From Mesorhizobium helmanticense (GTDB lineage: Bacteria > Pseudomonadota > Alphaproteobacteria > Rhizobiales > Rhizobiaceae): 64,000 bases of DNA. This document shows positions 25,365 to 32,540 of this stretch, piece by piece. Location: contig NZ_PZJX01000052.1 of assembly GCF_003034915.1 (NCBI RefSeq), positions 121,081 to 185,080 of the forward strand, read 5' to 3'. Under the pieces are notes generated by a model. It worked only from the letters and a program-made list of their open reading frames with translations, made no database searches and was not told the origin of the DNA. Position 1 is the first letter of the stretch. Every line of letters begins with the position of its first letter. A program made the translations under genes and the position numbers.

Positions 25365-26003
25365 TCACGATGCCCGCCTCATCCCGAGCATGTCGGGATA
25401 TCCCCTGGCCAATACCGGCGCATGATGGTTGCGGCGCGAACGCACCACGTCCAGCGTATGGTCGTTGAAGGTAAGCAGCGTAGCGACGACCTGCTGGTTG
25501 CCGTAAGTACGCTGGTAGCCGAGCGGCGTGGCCAGGAAGTGCAGTTGCAACGCACGCAGGACCCACATCGGTTCGAATTCGATGATCACCTGGTTGACGT
25601 TGCGCTTCAGCCCCCACTCGACGAAGCCGGCAATCAGCTCGGTGCCGACCGTCGAGACGCCGCGCTTGCCGTCACGAAAGCCTGGCGCCACCGCATAGCG
25701 GGTCAGTTCCCAGACATTCGGCCCCGAGGGAGGCGTACCTTCATAGAGGTCTGCCAGCACGTCGGTCAGAAGATGCGCCCGCGTCGTCGGCAACATCCTC
25801 TGATAACCGGCCAGTTCGCCATTGCGGATGACAAGCTGATGTACCGCTTCGTCGTGGTCGAACTGGTCGATCTCAAGGCCGTCGGGGCGCTTCAGATCGG
25901 TCCAACCCATCTCCTCGACAAAGATCTTGTAGCGTAAGCGATGAACCGCCTCCCAAAGGTCGGGTCGTTCCATCAATTCCTGAGTGTTTAGGGAAAAAAG
26001 CAT
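25365..26003 (-). CDS. Acyl-homoserine-lactone synthase (LuxI family)
   Basis: 212 residues from ATG 26003, which follows AGGAG by seven bases. All LuxI hallmarks are present: R24, F28 and W34 in LRYKIFVEEMGW, D46 and D49 in LEIDQFDHD, R69 in YQRMLPT, and E99 and R102 in VWELTRYAV. The enzyme joins S-adenosylmethionine with an acyl carrier to make N-acyl-homoserine lactone. The acyl chain cannot be read from sequence. Its stop codon lies just before the crotonase gene, and the luxR gene is 97 bp upstream on the same strand. A perfect palindrome sits in that gap. Confidence 0.95.
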   Translation of the reverse strand: MLFSLNTQELMERPDLWEAVHRLRYKIFVEEMGWTDLKRPDGLEIDQFDHDEAVHQLVIRNGELAGYQRMLPTTRAHLLTDVLADLYEGTPPSGPNVWELTRYAVAPGFRDGKRGVSTVGTELIAGFVEWGLKRNVNQVIIEFEPMWVLRALQLHFLATPLGYQRTYGNQQVVATLLTFNDHTLDVVRSRRNHHAPVLARGYPDMLGMRRAS

Positions 26004-26056
26004 TCGCCGTCTCCTGGTTTTAAGAGGAAGATACGGCCGAGCTTTCCCGAGAAAAT

Positions 26057-26070
26057 TACGCGATCGCGTA
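26057..26070. promoter_or_regulatory. Candidate lux-type box upstream of luxI
   Basis: The perfect 14-bp palindrome TACGCGATCGCGTA lies 53 bp upstream of the luxI start and 30 bp after the luxR stop. LuxR-type proteins bind palindromes of 16-20 bp near luxI promoters. The sequence differs from the classic Vibrio or tra box, so its role is inferred from place and symmetry. Confidence 0.45.
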
Positions 26071-26100
26071 GGCAAGAATTTCTAGGCCGGCGCGGCCGAC

Positions 26101-26832
26101 CTAGCTAATATAGCCGCGCCTTATCGCTTCCGCGACCGCCTGCACCCGGTTGACGGCACCGAGTTTGCTCTTGGCGTTAAGAAGGTGTTTCTCCGAGGTG
26201 TGTTCCGAGATGCCGAGGATTTGCGAAATCTCCCACTCGGACTTGCCGACAGCCGCCCATTGCATGCATTCGCGCTCGCGCGGCGTCAGTTCGATGTGAT
26301 CGATGGTCTTGTTGGCCATCGTGTGGAGTTGCATGGCGCGGCCGACGGCATAGGTCGACACCAGCGACACCAGCCCGAACTCGGCCCCCGACAGTTCGAC
26401 GGCCTCGCCACCCAGCGATACCATGACGATCTGGCCGTCCAATGTGATCAGCGGGAAGGCCAGTCCGTCGCGCAGCTTGAACTCGCCGGCATCGCCCATC
26501 ACTTCGCCGCTGCTCTTGTCGATGCGAATGCCTTGCGCGGCTTCCCGCCACTGGAACGGCGCCTGAAGCTGCTTCATATGGCTGACGACGGGGTCATGGT
26601 CGACATAGTTGCGCGACACATAGCGCTCCAGCCATTCAACCGGCCACTCGCAAAGCAGCACATGCTCCTTTTGCTGGCCTTTTGGCGTGCCTGGCTGCGG
26701 AACCGTCCCGGCCATAAGCGCCGTCAGGCCGAATTCCGAGGTTATGCCAAGCAGCTTTTCGCAGACCGCCGCCGCCGTGTTGGCGTGCTGCAGATCATCG
26801 ATGAATTCCAGTGTGCGATCGAAATGGCCCAT
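26101..26832 (-). CDS. LuxR-family quorum-sensing regulator
   Basis: 243 residues from ATG 26832; the frame extends 50 codons upstream without conserved residues. The N-terminal autoinducer-binding domain keeps the ligand residues W67 and Y71 (EWLERYV), Y76 with D80-P81 (RNYVDHDP), and W95 (PFQWREA). The C-terminal LuxR helix-turn-helix (about 182-240) has LTPRERECMQWAAVGKSEWE and EKHLLNAKSKLG. Both halves look intact, so it should bind an acyl-homoserine lactone and DNA. It lies upstream of luxI and is divergent from a solute-binding protein gene. Confidence 0.93.
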   Translation of the reverse strand: MGHFDRTLEFIDDLQHANTAAAVCEKLLGITSEFGLTALMAGTVPQPGTPKGQQKEHVLLCEWPVEWLERYVSRNYVDHDPVVSHMKQLQAPFQWREAAQGIRIDKSSGEVMGDAGEFKLRDGLAFPLITLDGQIVMVSLGGEAVELSGAEFGLVSLVSTYAVGRAMQLHTMANKTIDHIELTPRERECMQWAAVGKSEWEISQILGISEHTSEKHLLNAKSKLGAVNRVQAVAEAIRRGYIS

Positions 26833-26883
26833 CGCAACATCTACCCCATGTTGCCTTCCGCATTGAGACCGGCAGTCCGGCGC

Positions 26884-26968
26884 TTGCACCTTGCCATCGA
26901 TCCCGGGTGCAAATTTGTTGCCTGCACTACCCACGGCCACCCCAGCCGAGGCAATGCAATCATTTGCA
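26884..26968. promoter_or_regulatory. Two inverted repeats in the luxR/solute-binding-protein divergent gap
   Basis: TTGCACC (26884-26890) pairs with GGTGCAA (26906-26912), and TGCAA-TCAT-TTGCA (26955-26968) is a second perfect palindrome. The 241-bp gap holds no further gene. Either repeat could be an operator controlling luxR or the outward gene. Confidence 0.3.
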
Positions 26969-27073
26969 AGCTTACCAATCATATCCCTAAATCAGCTTGA
27001 TGAAATCAAAAACTTGCGCCTTTGCTCCTTTGGTACAAAAAGCGAATTGGAACAGGATGGGGAGGAGCGCAGG

Positions 27074-27919
27074 ATGGCAATTCGGTGGATAGCCATTGTC
27101 ATGATGCTGGCTTTGTTGGGAGCGCAGTCGCTGACGGTACGCGCCGCGGAGCCACAAGTGCCGGTCTTGTGGGATGCCAAGGAGCGGCTGCCGAAGCCGG
27201 ACCTGTCCAAATTGCCCCGGTTGCGTTTCCTGACCACCACCGATTTCCCACCCTTCAACTTCCTCGACGGTGCAGGCCGGTTGTCCGGTTTCCACGTCGA
27301 TCTGGCGCGGGCCATCTGCGCGGAACTCGGCATCGTCGACAAATGTCAGATCCAGGCGCTGCCCTGGGCCGAGCTGGAAGGCGCGCTGAAGAAGGGCGAA
27401 GGCGAAGCGATCATCGCCGGCATCGCCGCCACCCCTCAGGCGCGGTCGAAATATGCCTTCTCGCGCTCCTATTTGCAGTTTCCGGCACGCTTCATCGTGC
27501 CGAAGACAAAAGCTCTGACGGAACCGATCTTCGACAAATTGCGCGGCAAGCGCGTCGGCGTGGTCGCCGGCTCCGCGCATGAGCGGATGCTGCGCGACTA
27601 TTTCAACGCCGTTGAGGCCATCCCGTTCGGGCGGCCGGAAGACCTCTACGCCGAGCTCAAGGCCGGCAAGATCGACGCGGCCTTCGGCGACGGCATGCGC
27701 TTCGCCTTCTGGCTGGGCGGCTCCGATGCCGCGGGCTGCTGCCGCTTTGCCGGAGGCCCCTATCTGGCCCCGGAATATCTGGGCTCCGGCATGGCCATCG
27801 CCACCAGGGCCGACGATCCGATGCTGGCCGCGGCATTCGACTACGCGTTGCAGGAGATTTCGGTGAAGGGCATCTTCGCCGAATTCTATCTGCGCTATTT
27901 CCCGGTCAGCTTTTTCTGA
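27074..27919 (+). CDS. Amino-acid-type periplasmic substrate-binding protein, orphan
   Basis: 281 residues from ATG 27074, ten bases after GGAGGA. A signal peptide (MAIRWIAIVMMLALLGAQSL, cut near VRAAE) precedes an SBP family 3 domain beginning LRFLTTTDFPPFNFLDG and DLARAICAELGI. IIAGIAATPQARSKYAFSRS and GKRVGVVAGSAHERML are typical of the second lobe. Two adjacent cysteines (AAGCCRFAGG) are unusual for the family. No permease or ATPase gene is adjacent, and it is divergent from luxR. It may feed a remote transporter or be quorum-controlled. Ligand unknown, probably an amino acid. Confidence 0.8.
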   Translation: MAIRWIAIVMMLALLGAQSLTVRAAEPQVPVLWDAKERLPKPDLSKLPRLRFLTTTDFPPFNFLDGAGRLSGFHVDLARAICAELGIVDKCQIQALPWAELEGALKKGEGEAIIAGIAATPQARSKYAFSRSYLQFPARFIVPKTKALTEPIFDKLRGKRVGVVAGSAHERMLRDYFNAVEAIPFGRPEDLYAELKAGKIDAAFGDGMRFAFWLGGSDAAGCCRFAGGPYLAPEYLGSGMAIATRADDPMLAAAFDYALQEISVKGIFAEFYLRYFPVSFF

Positions 27920-27953
27920 TCCGGCCCGGTCAGTTTCTTCTGACGATCCTGCT

Positions 27954-28367
27954 TTAGGTCAGCGTCCGAAGCCGGGCCTTCGCCGCGCGGCCGATGGCGG
28001 CTACAGTCAGAGTGTCGAGATCGAGCTCGCGGCGGATGAGCTGCAGCACCCGCACCTCCTCCAGCCGCATTTCGAGGTCGATGGCCGCCACTTCGAAGGC
28101 GGCGGCATAGGCCGTGTCGTGCAATCGTTCTGGCAAGACCTCGGCGACATTGGCCAAAACGCCTTCCAGGCCGTCCTTTTCATGCAGCATCTTCTGGCAG
28201 GCCTGAGCAACCTCGACCAGCCGATCATGGTTGAAATCCTCGAACACCGGCCATGAGCGGACGACGTCGCCGATCCGCGCCAGCTCGACATCGGTCATGT
28301 CGCGATCGGACGCCGAGGTGATGACCATCAGGTAGATCAGGGCTTCATGCGGCGTCGGCAACGGCAT
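27954..28367 (-). CDS. TerB-like (tellurite resistance/co-chaperone DjlA N-terminal) protein
   Basis: 137 residues from ATG 28367, which follows AAGGAG. The sequence is mostly helical with an acidic start (HEALIYLMVITSASDRDMTDVE), a DDxE-like acidic turn typical of TerB folds, and EVAAIDLEMRLEEVRVLQLI. Most free-standing alphaproteobacterial TerB proteins have no proven link to tellurite. It faces the solute-binding-protein gene and is divergent from lysK. A cytoplasmic role is expected, function unknown. Confidence 0.75.
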   Translation of the reverse strand: MPLPTPHEALIYLMVITSASDRDMTDVELARIGDVVRSWPVFEDFNHDRLVEVAQACQKMLHEKDGLEGVLANVAEVLPERLHDTAYAAAFEVAAIDLEMRLEEVRVLQLIRRELDLDTLTVAAIGRAAKARLRTLT

Positions 28368-28520
28368 TTTCTTACTCCTTGAACGGCTTCCGAACTTAGG
28401 AACGCGGCATCTGTGCCGCAAGGAAAAAGCGCTCCACGCGTTGACGCCCAAGACAGGCACGCCTAGAGACCGGTTGAAAAATCTTGCGGCTTTGCCGGAT
28501 GAACGACCTGGAACAGTGAC

Positions 28521-30170
28521 ATGGCGGGATCAAACATCATCGATCTCAACCCCGAGGTGCTTGCGGCAGCGGCCGAAAGCAAGGCATGGCCGTTCGAGGA
28601 AGCCAAAAAGATCGTAGAGCGCTACAAGGGCACCGACTTTCCCGAGACCATACTGTTCGAAACCGGCTATGGTCCGTCGGGCCTGCCGCATATCGGCACG
28701 TTCGGCGAGGTCGCGCGCACCTCGATGGTGCGCCACGCCTTCCGCGTCCTGACCGGGGACACGGTCAAGACCAAGCTGCTCTGCTTTTCCGACGATATGG
28801 ACGGCATGCGCAAGATTCCCGACAACGTGCCGGATCGCGCCGCGCTCGAACCGCATCTGCACAAGCCGCTGTCGTCGGTGCCCAATCCGTTTGGCGGCGA
28901 CTATGCGAGCTTCGCCGACCACAACAATGCGATGCTTTGCCGCTTCCTGGACACGTTCGGCTTCGACTACGAGTTCGCCAGCGCAACCGAATATTACAAG
29001 GCTGGCCGTTTCGACGCAGTCCTGCTGCGCGCCGCCGAACGCTATGACCAGATCATGGCGGTGATGCTGCCGACGCTTGGGCCGGAGCGGCAGGCCACCT
29101 ACAGCCCGTTCCTGCCGATTTCACCGAAGAGCGGCCGGGTGCTCTATGTCCCGATGAAGCATGTCGACGCCAAGGCCGGCACCGTCACCTTCGACGACGA
29201 CGGCACCGAAACCACGCTTTCGATCAAGGGCGGCAAGGTGAAGCTGCAGTGGAAGCCGGATTTCGGCATGCGCTGGGCAGCGCTTGGCGTCGATTTCGAA
29301 ATGTTTGGCAAGGACCACCAGACCAACGCAGTGATTTACGACCGGATCTGCAATATTCTGGGTGGGCGGGCGCCGGAGCATTTCGTCTATGAGCTGTTTC
29401 TCGACGAGAATGGTCAGAAGATCTCGAAGTCGAAGGGCAACGGACTGACCATCGATGAGTGGCTGACCTATGCGCCAACCGAAAGCCTCGGCCTCTATAT
29501 GTACCAACGACCACGCCAGGCCAAGAAGCTCTACTTCGACGTCATCCCAAGGGCAGTGGACGAATATTACACCTTCCTCGCCGCCTACCCCAGGCAGGAT
29601 TGGAAAGAGCGGCTCGGCAATCCGGTCTGGCATATGCATGACGGCAACCCGCCTGCTATCGACCTGCCGGTGCCTTTCTCGCTGCTGCTCAATCTCGTCA
29701 GTGCCTCCAACGCCCAGAACAAGGATGTGCTGTGGGGCTTCATCTCGCGCCATGTACCTGGCGTAACGCCCAGGACGCATCCCGAGCTCGACAGGCTGAC
29801 GGGCTATGCAATCCGCTATTTCGACGATTTCGTGAAGCCGACGAAAACCTTTCGCGCGGCCGACAATGTCGAGAGCGAGGCACTGGCGGAGCTGTCGCAA
29901 GCGCTTGCCTCGCTTCCCGCCGGAGCTACGGGCGAAGCGATCCAGAACGCCGCGCTCAACGTCGCGCGCAGGATCGAGCGGTATCAGGACCATTCGAAGC
30001 AGAGCCCCGAAGGCGGGCCTGGCGTCTCCGTCGCGTTCTTCCAGATGATCTACCAGGTGCTGATCGGACAGGAGCGTGGTCCGCGCTTCGGTTCCTTTGT
30101 CGCGCTCTATGGCATCGAGGAGACGCGCGCGCTCATTCGGAAGGCTCTGGCTGGTCAACTGGCGGCGTAG
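28521..30170 (+). CDS. lysK: Lysyl-tRNA synthetase, class I
   Basis: 549 residues of class I LysRS, the archaeal-type enzyme that many alphaproteobacteria use instead of class II LysS. The HIGH-type motif is PSGLPHIGTFGE (about 52-63), and KISKSKGNG (about 299-307) is the KMSKS motif. The C-terminal half is the helical anticodon-binding cage typical of the family. ATG 28521 gives the standard start, with MAGSNIIDL leading into a conserved EAKKIVERY helix. Its 3' end overlaps the opposite-strand nuclease gene by 38 bp. Confidence 0.95.
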   Translation: MAGSNIIDLNPEVLAAAAESKAWPFEEAKKIVERYKGTDFPETILFETGYGPSGLPHIGTFGEVARTSMVRHAFRVLTGDTVKTKLLCFSDDMDGMRKIPDNVPDRAALEPHLHKPLSSVPNPFGGDYASFADHNNAMLCRFLDTFGFDYEFASATEYYKAGRFDAVLLRAAERYDQIMAVMLPTLGPERQATYSPFLPISPKSGRVLYVPMKHVDAKAGTVTFDDDGTETTLSIKGGKVKLQWKPDFGMRWAALGVDFEMFGKDHQTNAVIYDRICNILGGRAPEHFVYELFLDENGQKISKSKGNGLTIDEWLTYAPTESLGLYMYQRPRQAKKLYFDVIPRAVDEYYTFLAAYPRQDWKERLGNPVWHMHDGNPPAIDLPVPFSLLLNLVSASNAQNKDVLWGFISRHVPGVTPRTHPELDRLTGYAIRYFDDFVKPTKTFRAADNVESEALAELSQALASLPAGATGEAIQNAALNVARRIERYQDHSKQSPEGGPGVSVAFFQMIYQVLIGQERGPRFGSFVALYGIEETRALIRKALAGQLAA

Positions 30171-30993
30171 CAGTCGTTTCGGTCGACGGCGTAGCCGTCG
30201 TCGCCGACGGGTCGAGTATCGGCTGCGTGGCTGCCGGTGCTGTCACGACAGCCGGCGCCGGCGGCAGGCCGGAGAGCTTTGGCGCCGGTCCGAAAATGCC
30301 TTTCTTGGCCTCACGCGCCTTCTCGCCGGCCTCGACGTAAGGGCTGCCCTTGGCGGCGCGGGCCCAGCCGTTCTCGATCAGCCATTGGCCGATATCCTGC
30401 TTGCCGACGCGGCATTCGGCGGCGATCAGGTCGCGACCACCCTCGGGCGGCACCGTGCAGACCACCGCCCGGCCACGCAGAAAGGCGCGGAACGCGGTGC
30501 GCGCCCGAACACCGCAGGCCCACGACTTGCCGCCATCGGTGCAGGTTTCGTCCTGCTGGACGATGTCGATGCCAGAAACCGCGACCGAATAGCCCTTGGC
30601 CTCGATCACGCCGGCGGCCGTCGCGACCGGCTGGAACAGTTTCGTCCCGTTCCAGTCGTCGGGCATTTTCGTCTTGGGCGGCTTGGGCGGGCCGGCCAGC
30701 GCCAATTCGCTCAACGGGGCGCGCGGCTCGACCCGCTGGAGTTCCTCGGTTTGAAGCTGCGGCTGCGCGACGATCTCGGGATCGATGGTCCTGGAGTGCG
30801 CTTCCGGCTTTGCCGCCTGGTGTTTCGGAATTGCGGTGGCGGCAGGCATGTCGGATCGGGCTTCGAGGCCGGCCTGCACCTGATCACCGGAGCTGGCGTT
30901 CTCGTCACGACGAATGACGCGGCCGCCGGCGACAATCGCCGTCCCCATCGCCAGGACAATCAACACAGCAACGGCAGCTTGAAGCGGGCGCAT
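30133..30993 (-). CDS. SNase-like (thermonuclease family) protein with N-terminal membrane anchor
   Basis: 286 residues from ATG 30993, with GTG 31002 as an alternative. A hydrophobic anchor or signal (about 6-28) is followed by a long polar linker. A staphylococcal-nuclease-like domain comes next (YSVAVSGIDIVQQDETC, GVRARTAFRAFLRGRAVVC, IGQWLIENGWARA, YVEAGEKAREAKKGIFG). The family's catalytic Arg/Glu pattern is only partly clear, so nuclease activity is uncertain. The C-terminal 50 residues are rich in Pro, Thr and Ala. Four cysteines suggest an exported location. It overlaps lysK and is followed upstream by an S24 regulator gene on the same strand, 10 bp away. Confidence 0.7.
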   Translation of the reverse strand: MRPLQAAVAVLIVLAMGTAIVAGGRVIRRDENASSGDQVQAGLEARSDMPAATAIPKHQAAKPEAHSRTIDPEIVAQPQLQTEELQRVEPRAPLSELALAGPPKPPKTKMPDDWNGTKLFQPVATAAGVIEAKGYSVAVSGIDIVQQDETCTDGGKSWACGVRARTAFRAFLRGRAVVCTVPPEGGRDLIAAECRVGKQDIGQWLIENGWARAAKGSPYVEAGEKAREAKKGIFGPAPKLSGLPPAPAVVTAPAATQPILDPSATTATPSTETTATPPVDQPEPSE

Positions 30994-31003
30994 CGGCGGC
31001 ACC

Positions 31004-31654
31004 CTACTGGCTTGCCCAGACGATCCGCGCCACCCATTCGACGTCCTGCATGGGGATATCGCGGTCCGGATGGTCGGGATTGAGCGAGACCAGCACGATC
31101 GACTTCACCGTCTGGCGGTCGAGCACCTTGGCCATGACCTCGCCGGCGTTGGTCTTGACGACGACGCGGTCTCCCCGGCGGGTGGCGGCGCTAGGCTCGA
31201 CGATCAGCACGTCGCCGTTGCGGTAAAGCGGCAGCATGGAATCGCCCTGGACCTGCAGCGCATAGGAGGTTTCCGTCGCCCGCGCCGGAAGCTCGATCAG
31301 GTCCCAGCCCTGCCCCGCCGGAAAGCCGGCATCGTCGAAGAAGCCGCCGGCGCCAGCCTGGGCGAAGCCGAGCAGCGGCACCGAAGACTTCTGCGCCGGC
31401 AGGAATCCGGGGCCGGGCTTGCCCCGGCCTTCGACCAGCCCGATGAATTCGTCGAGCGAGGCGCCGGTCGCCTCGATGATCTTGGCCAGCGATTCGGTCG
31501 AGGGCCAACGCGGGCGTCCATCCGAGGACAGCCGCTTCGACTTGTTGAAAGCGGTCGAATCAAGGCCCGCGCGCTTCGCCAGTCCCGAGGCCGAGAGCGA
31601 ATAACGCTCGGCCAGAGCGTCGATGGCGGCCCATACCCGATCATGCGAGAGCAC
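31004..31654 (-). CDS. Helix-turn-helix repressor with S24 (LexA/CI-like) peptidase domain
   Basis: 216 residues from GTG 31654, behind AGAGGCAGAGCAAA; translated as MLSHDRVWAAIDALAERYSL. The N-terminal helix-turn-helix (about 14-45) has LSASGLAKRAGLDSTAFNKSKR. The C-terminal peptidase S24 domain has Ser139 in VQGDSMLPLYRNGDVLIV and Lys167 in GDRVVVKT, the LexA Ser-Lys dyad. An Ala-Gly bond in AQAGAGGFFD is a plausible self-cleavage site. Such repressors in rhizobia respond to stress or prophage-like signals. No phage genes are nearby. It lies 10 bp upstream of the SNase-like gene. Confidence 0.85.
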   Translation of the reverse strand: MLSHDRVWAAIDALAERYSLSASGLAKRAGLDSTAFNKSKRLSSDGRPRWPSTESLAKIIEATGASLDEFIGLVEGRGKPGPGFLPAQKSSVPLLGFAQAGAGGFFDDAGFPAGQGWDLIELPARATETSYALQVQGDSMLPLYRNGDVLIVEPSAATRRGDRVVVKTNAGEVMAKVLDRQTVKSIVLVSLNPDHPDRDIPMQDVEWVARIVWASQ

Positions 31655-31674
31655 TTTGCTCTGCCTCTTTATTT

Positions 31675-31724
31675 GAGCACCGGACGTTTCCGAAAGCCGC
31701 TGCACGCTTTTCGGTCCGGCGCTC
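31675..31724. repeat. Short palindromic repeat upstream of the S24 regulator
   Basis: Outer arms GAGC-CCGGAC (31675-31685) and GTCCGG-GCTC (31714-31724) enclose CCGAAAGCCGCTGCACGCTTTTCGG, itself paired. It shares the CCGAAAA-GTGCAGCGG core seen in other rhizobial dispersed palindromes. Confidence 0.55.
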
Positions 31725-31796
31725 TGCAACAGGAAAAAATACCTTCTCTGTTCTAGTCTTCGATCGCCGGTTTGTCCACTGACGGGCATGTGTCCA

Positions 31797-32467
31797 TCAC
31801 CACAGGCCGGGGACGAGCCGGTAGCGCACCCTTCGCGCATACTCCGTATAGCCGTCGAGTTCCGATCCCAGCATTTTTTCTTCGTCCAGGATGCGCAGCA
31901 CCAGGATCGGCACGTTGAGCAGCATGAAGAGCAGCCCCCACCAAGACCCCAGTGCCAGTGGCACGCCGATGACAAGGATCAGCACGCCGACATACATGGG
32001 ATGCCGCACCAGTGCGTAGGGGCCGGTGGAGATGACGGTCTGGCCTCGTGGCACTCGGCCTGATGATCGATCTCCTGGTCTTCCGCGAGAACAGCTACGG
32101 CGCTTCCACGATCGAGAAGATGGAAATTGCCGAACACCGAGATCCAGGCCGGGACATGCGACCAGCCGAAGCGGTAATCGAGCACCGAGACTATCACCAG
32201 CGCGATCGCGCCGGCGAAGGCGAGCGTGATGATGACCTTCTGCGCCGGCCGGGTTTCCGCGCCGGGGCCGGCCTTGATGCGCCGTTCCAGCAGCGCCGGG
32301 TTCCTGAGCGCGAGGTAGATGCCGATGATGTTGGTCGAAAGCGTGAAGACAACAAGAAAGGCCCAGCCCTGCCAATAGGCCAGCGTTCCCGCCGGCACGA
32401 AGATGACGGCAGCGAGCACGAGCAGACCGACAATGGCCGACTTCAGGGTTCGGATGGCGAGGTCCAT
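31797..32467 (-). pseudogene. Isoprenylcysteine carboxyl methyltransferase-like membrane protein, disrupted by an internal inversion
   Basis: The 5' part from ATG 32467 (behind GGGAGAAAG) encodes MDLAIRTLKSAIVGLLVLAA, several membrane helices, and YWQGWAFLVVFTLST, ending in WISVFGNF near 32130. The 3' part encodes GQTVISTGPYALVRHPMY, GVPLALGSWWGLLFM and a tail ending LVPGLW at 31797, the S-adenosylmethionine-binding signature region of ICMT/NNMT-type methyltransferases. The expected link, LVALGLMIDLLVFRENSYG and GASTIE, is present but on the opposite strand (32045-32124). The two outer parts are also in different frames. The intact protein would be about 220 residues in the inner membrane. 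As written the gene cannot make it. Confidence 0.8.
32045..32124 (+). other. 80-bp inverted segment within the methyltransferase gene
   Basis: Read on the plus strand this block gives LVALGLMIDLLVFRENSYG then ASTIEKME, the piece missing from the minus-strand gene. Reversing it in place restores GNF-(L)VALGL and STIEKME-GQTVISTGPY at the junctions, give or take a base. Shared short arms TCGTGG/CCACGA lie just inside the ends. Confidence 0.75.
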
Positions 32468-32540
32468 CGCTTTCTCCCGGGTTGACGGCGCTGGCCGTCA
32501 ACCCGCTCTTGGCATCGCCTCCCCCGAAGGTCAGGCGGCG

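Noticed and set aside
31004..31654. Remnant prophage indicated by the S24 (CI-like) repressor
   Set aside because: No integrase, structural or lysis genes nearby; such repressors are common as chromosomal regulators in rhizobia.
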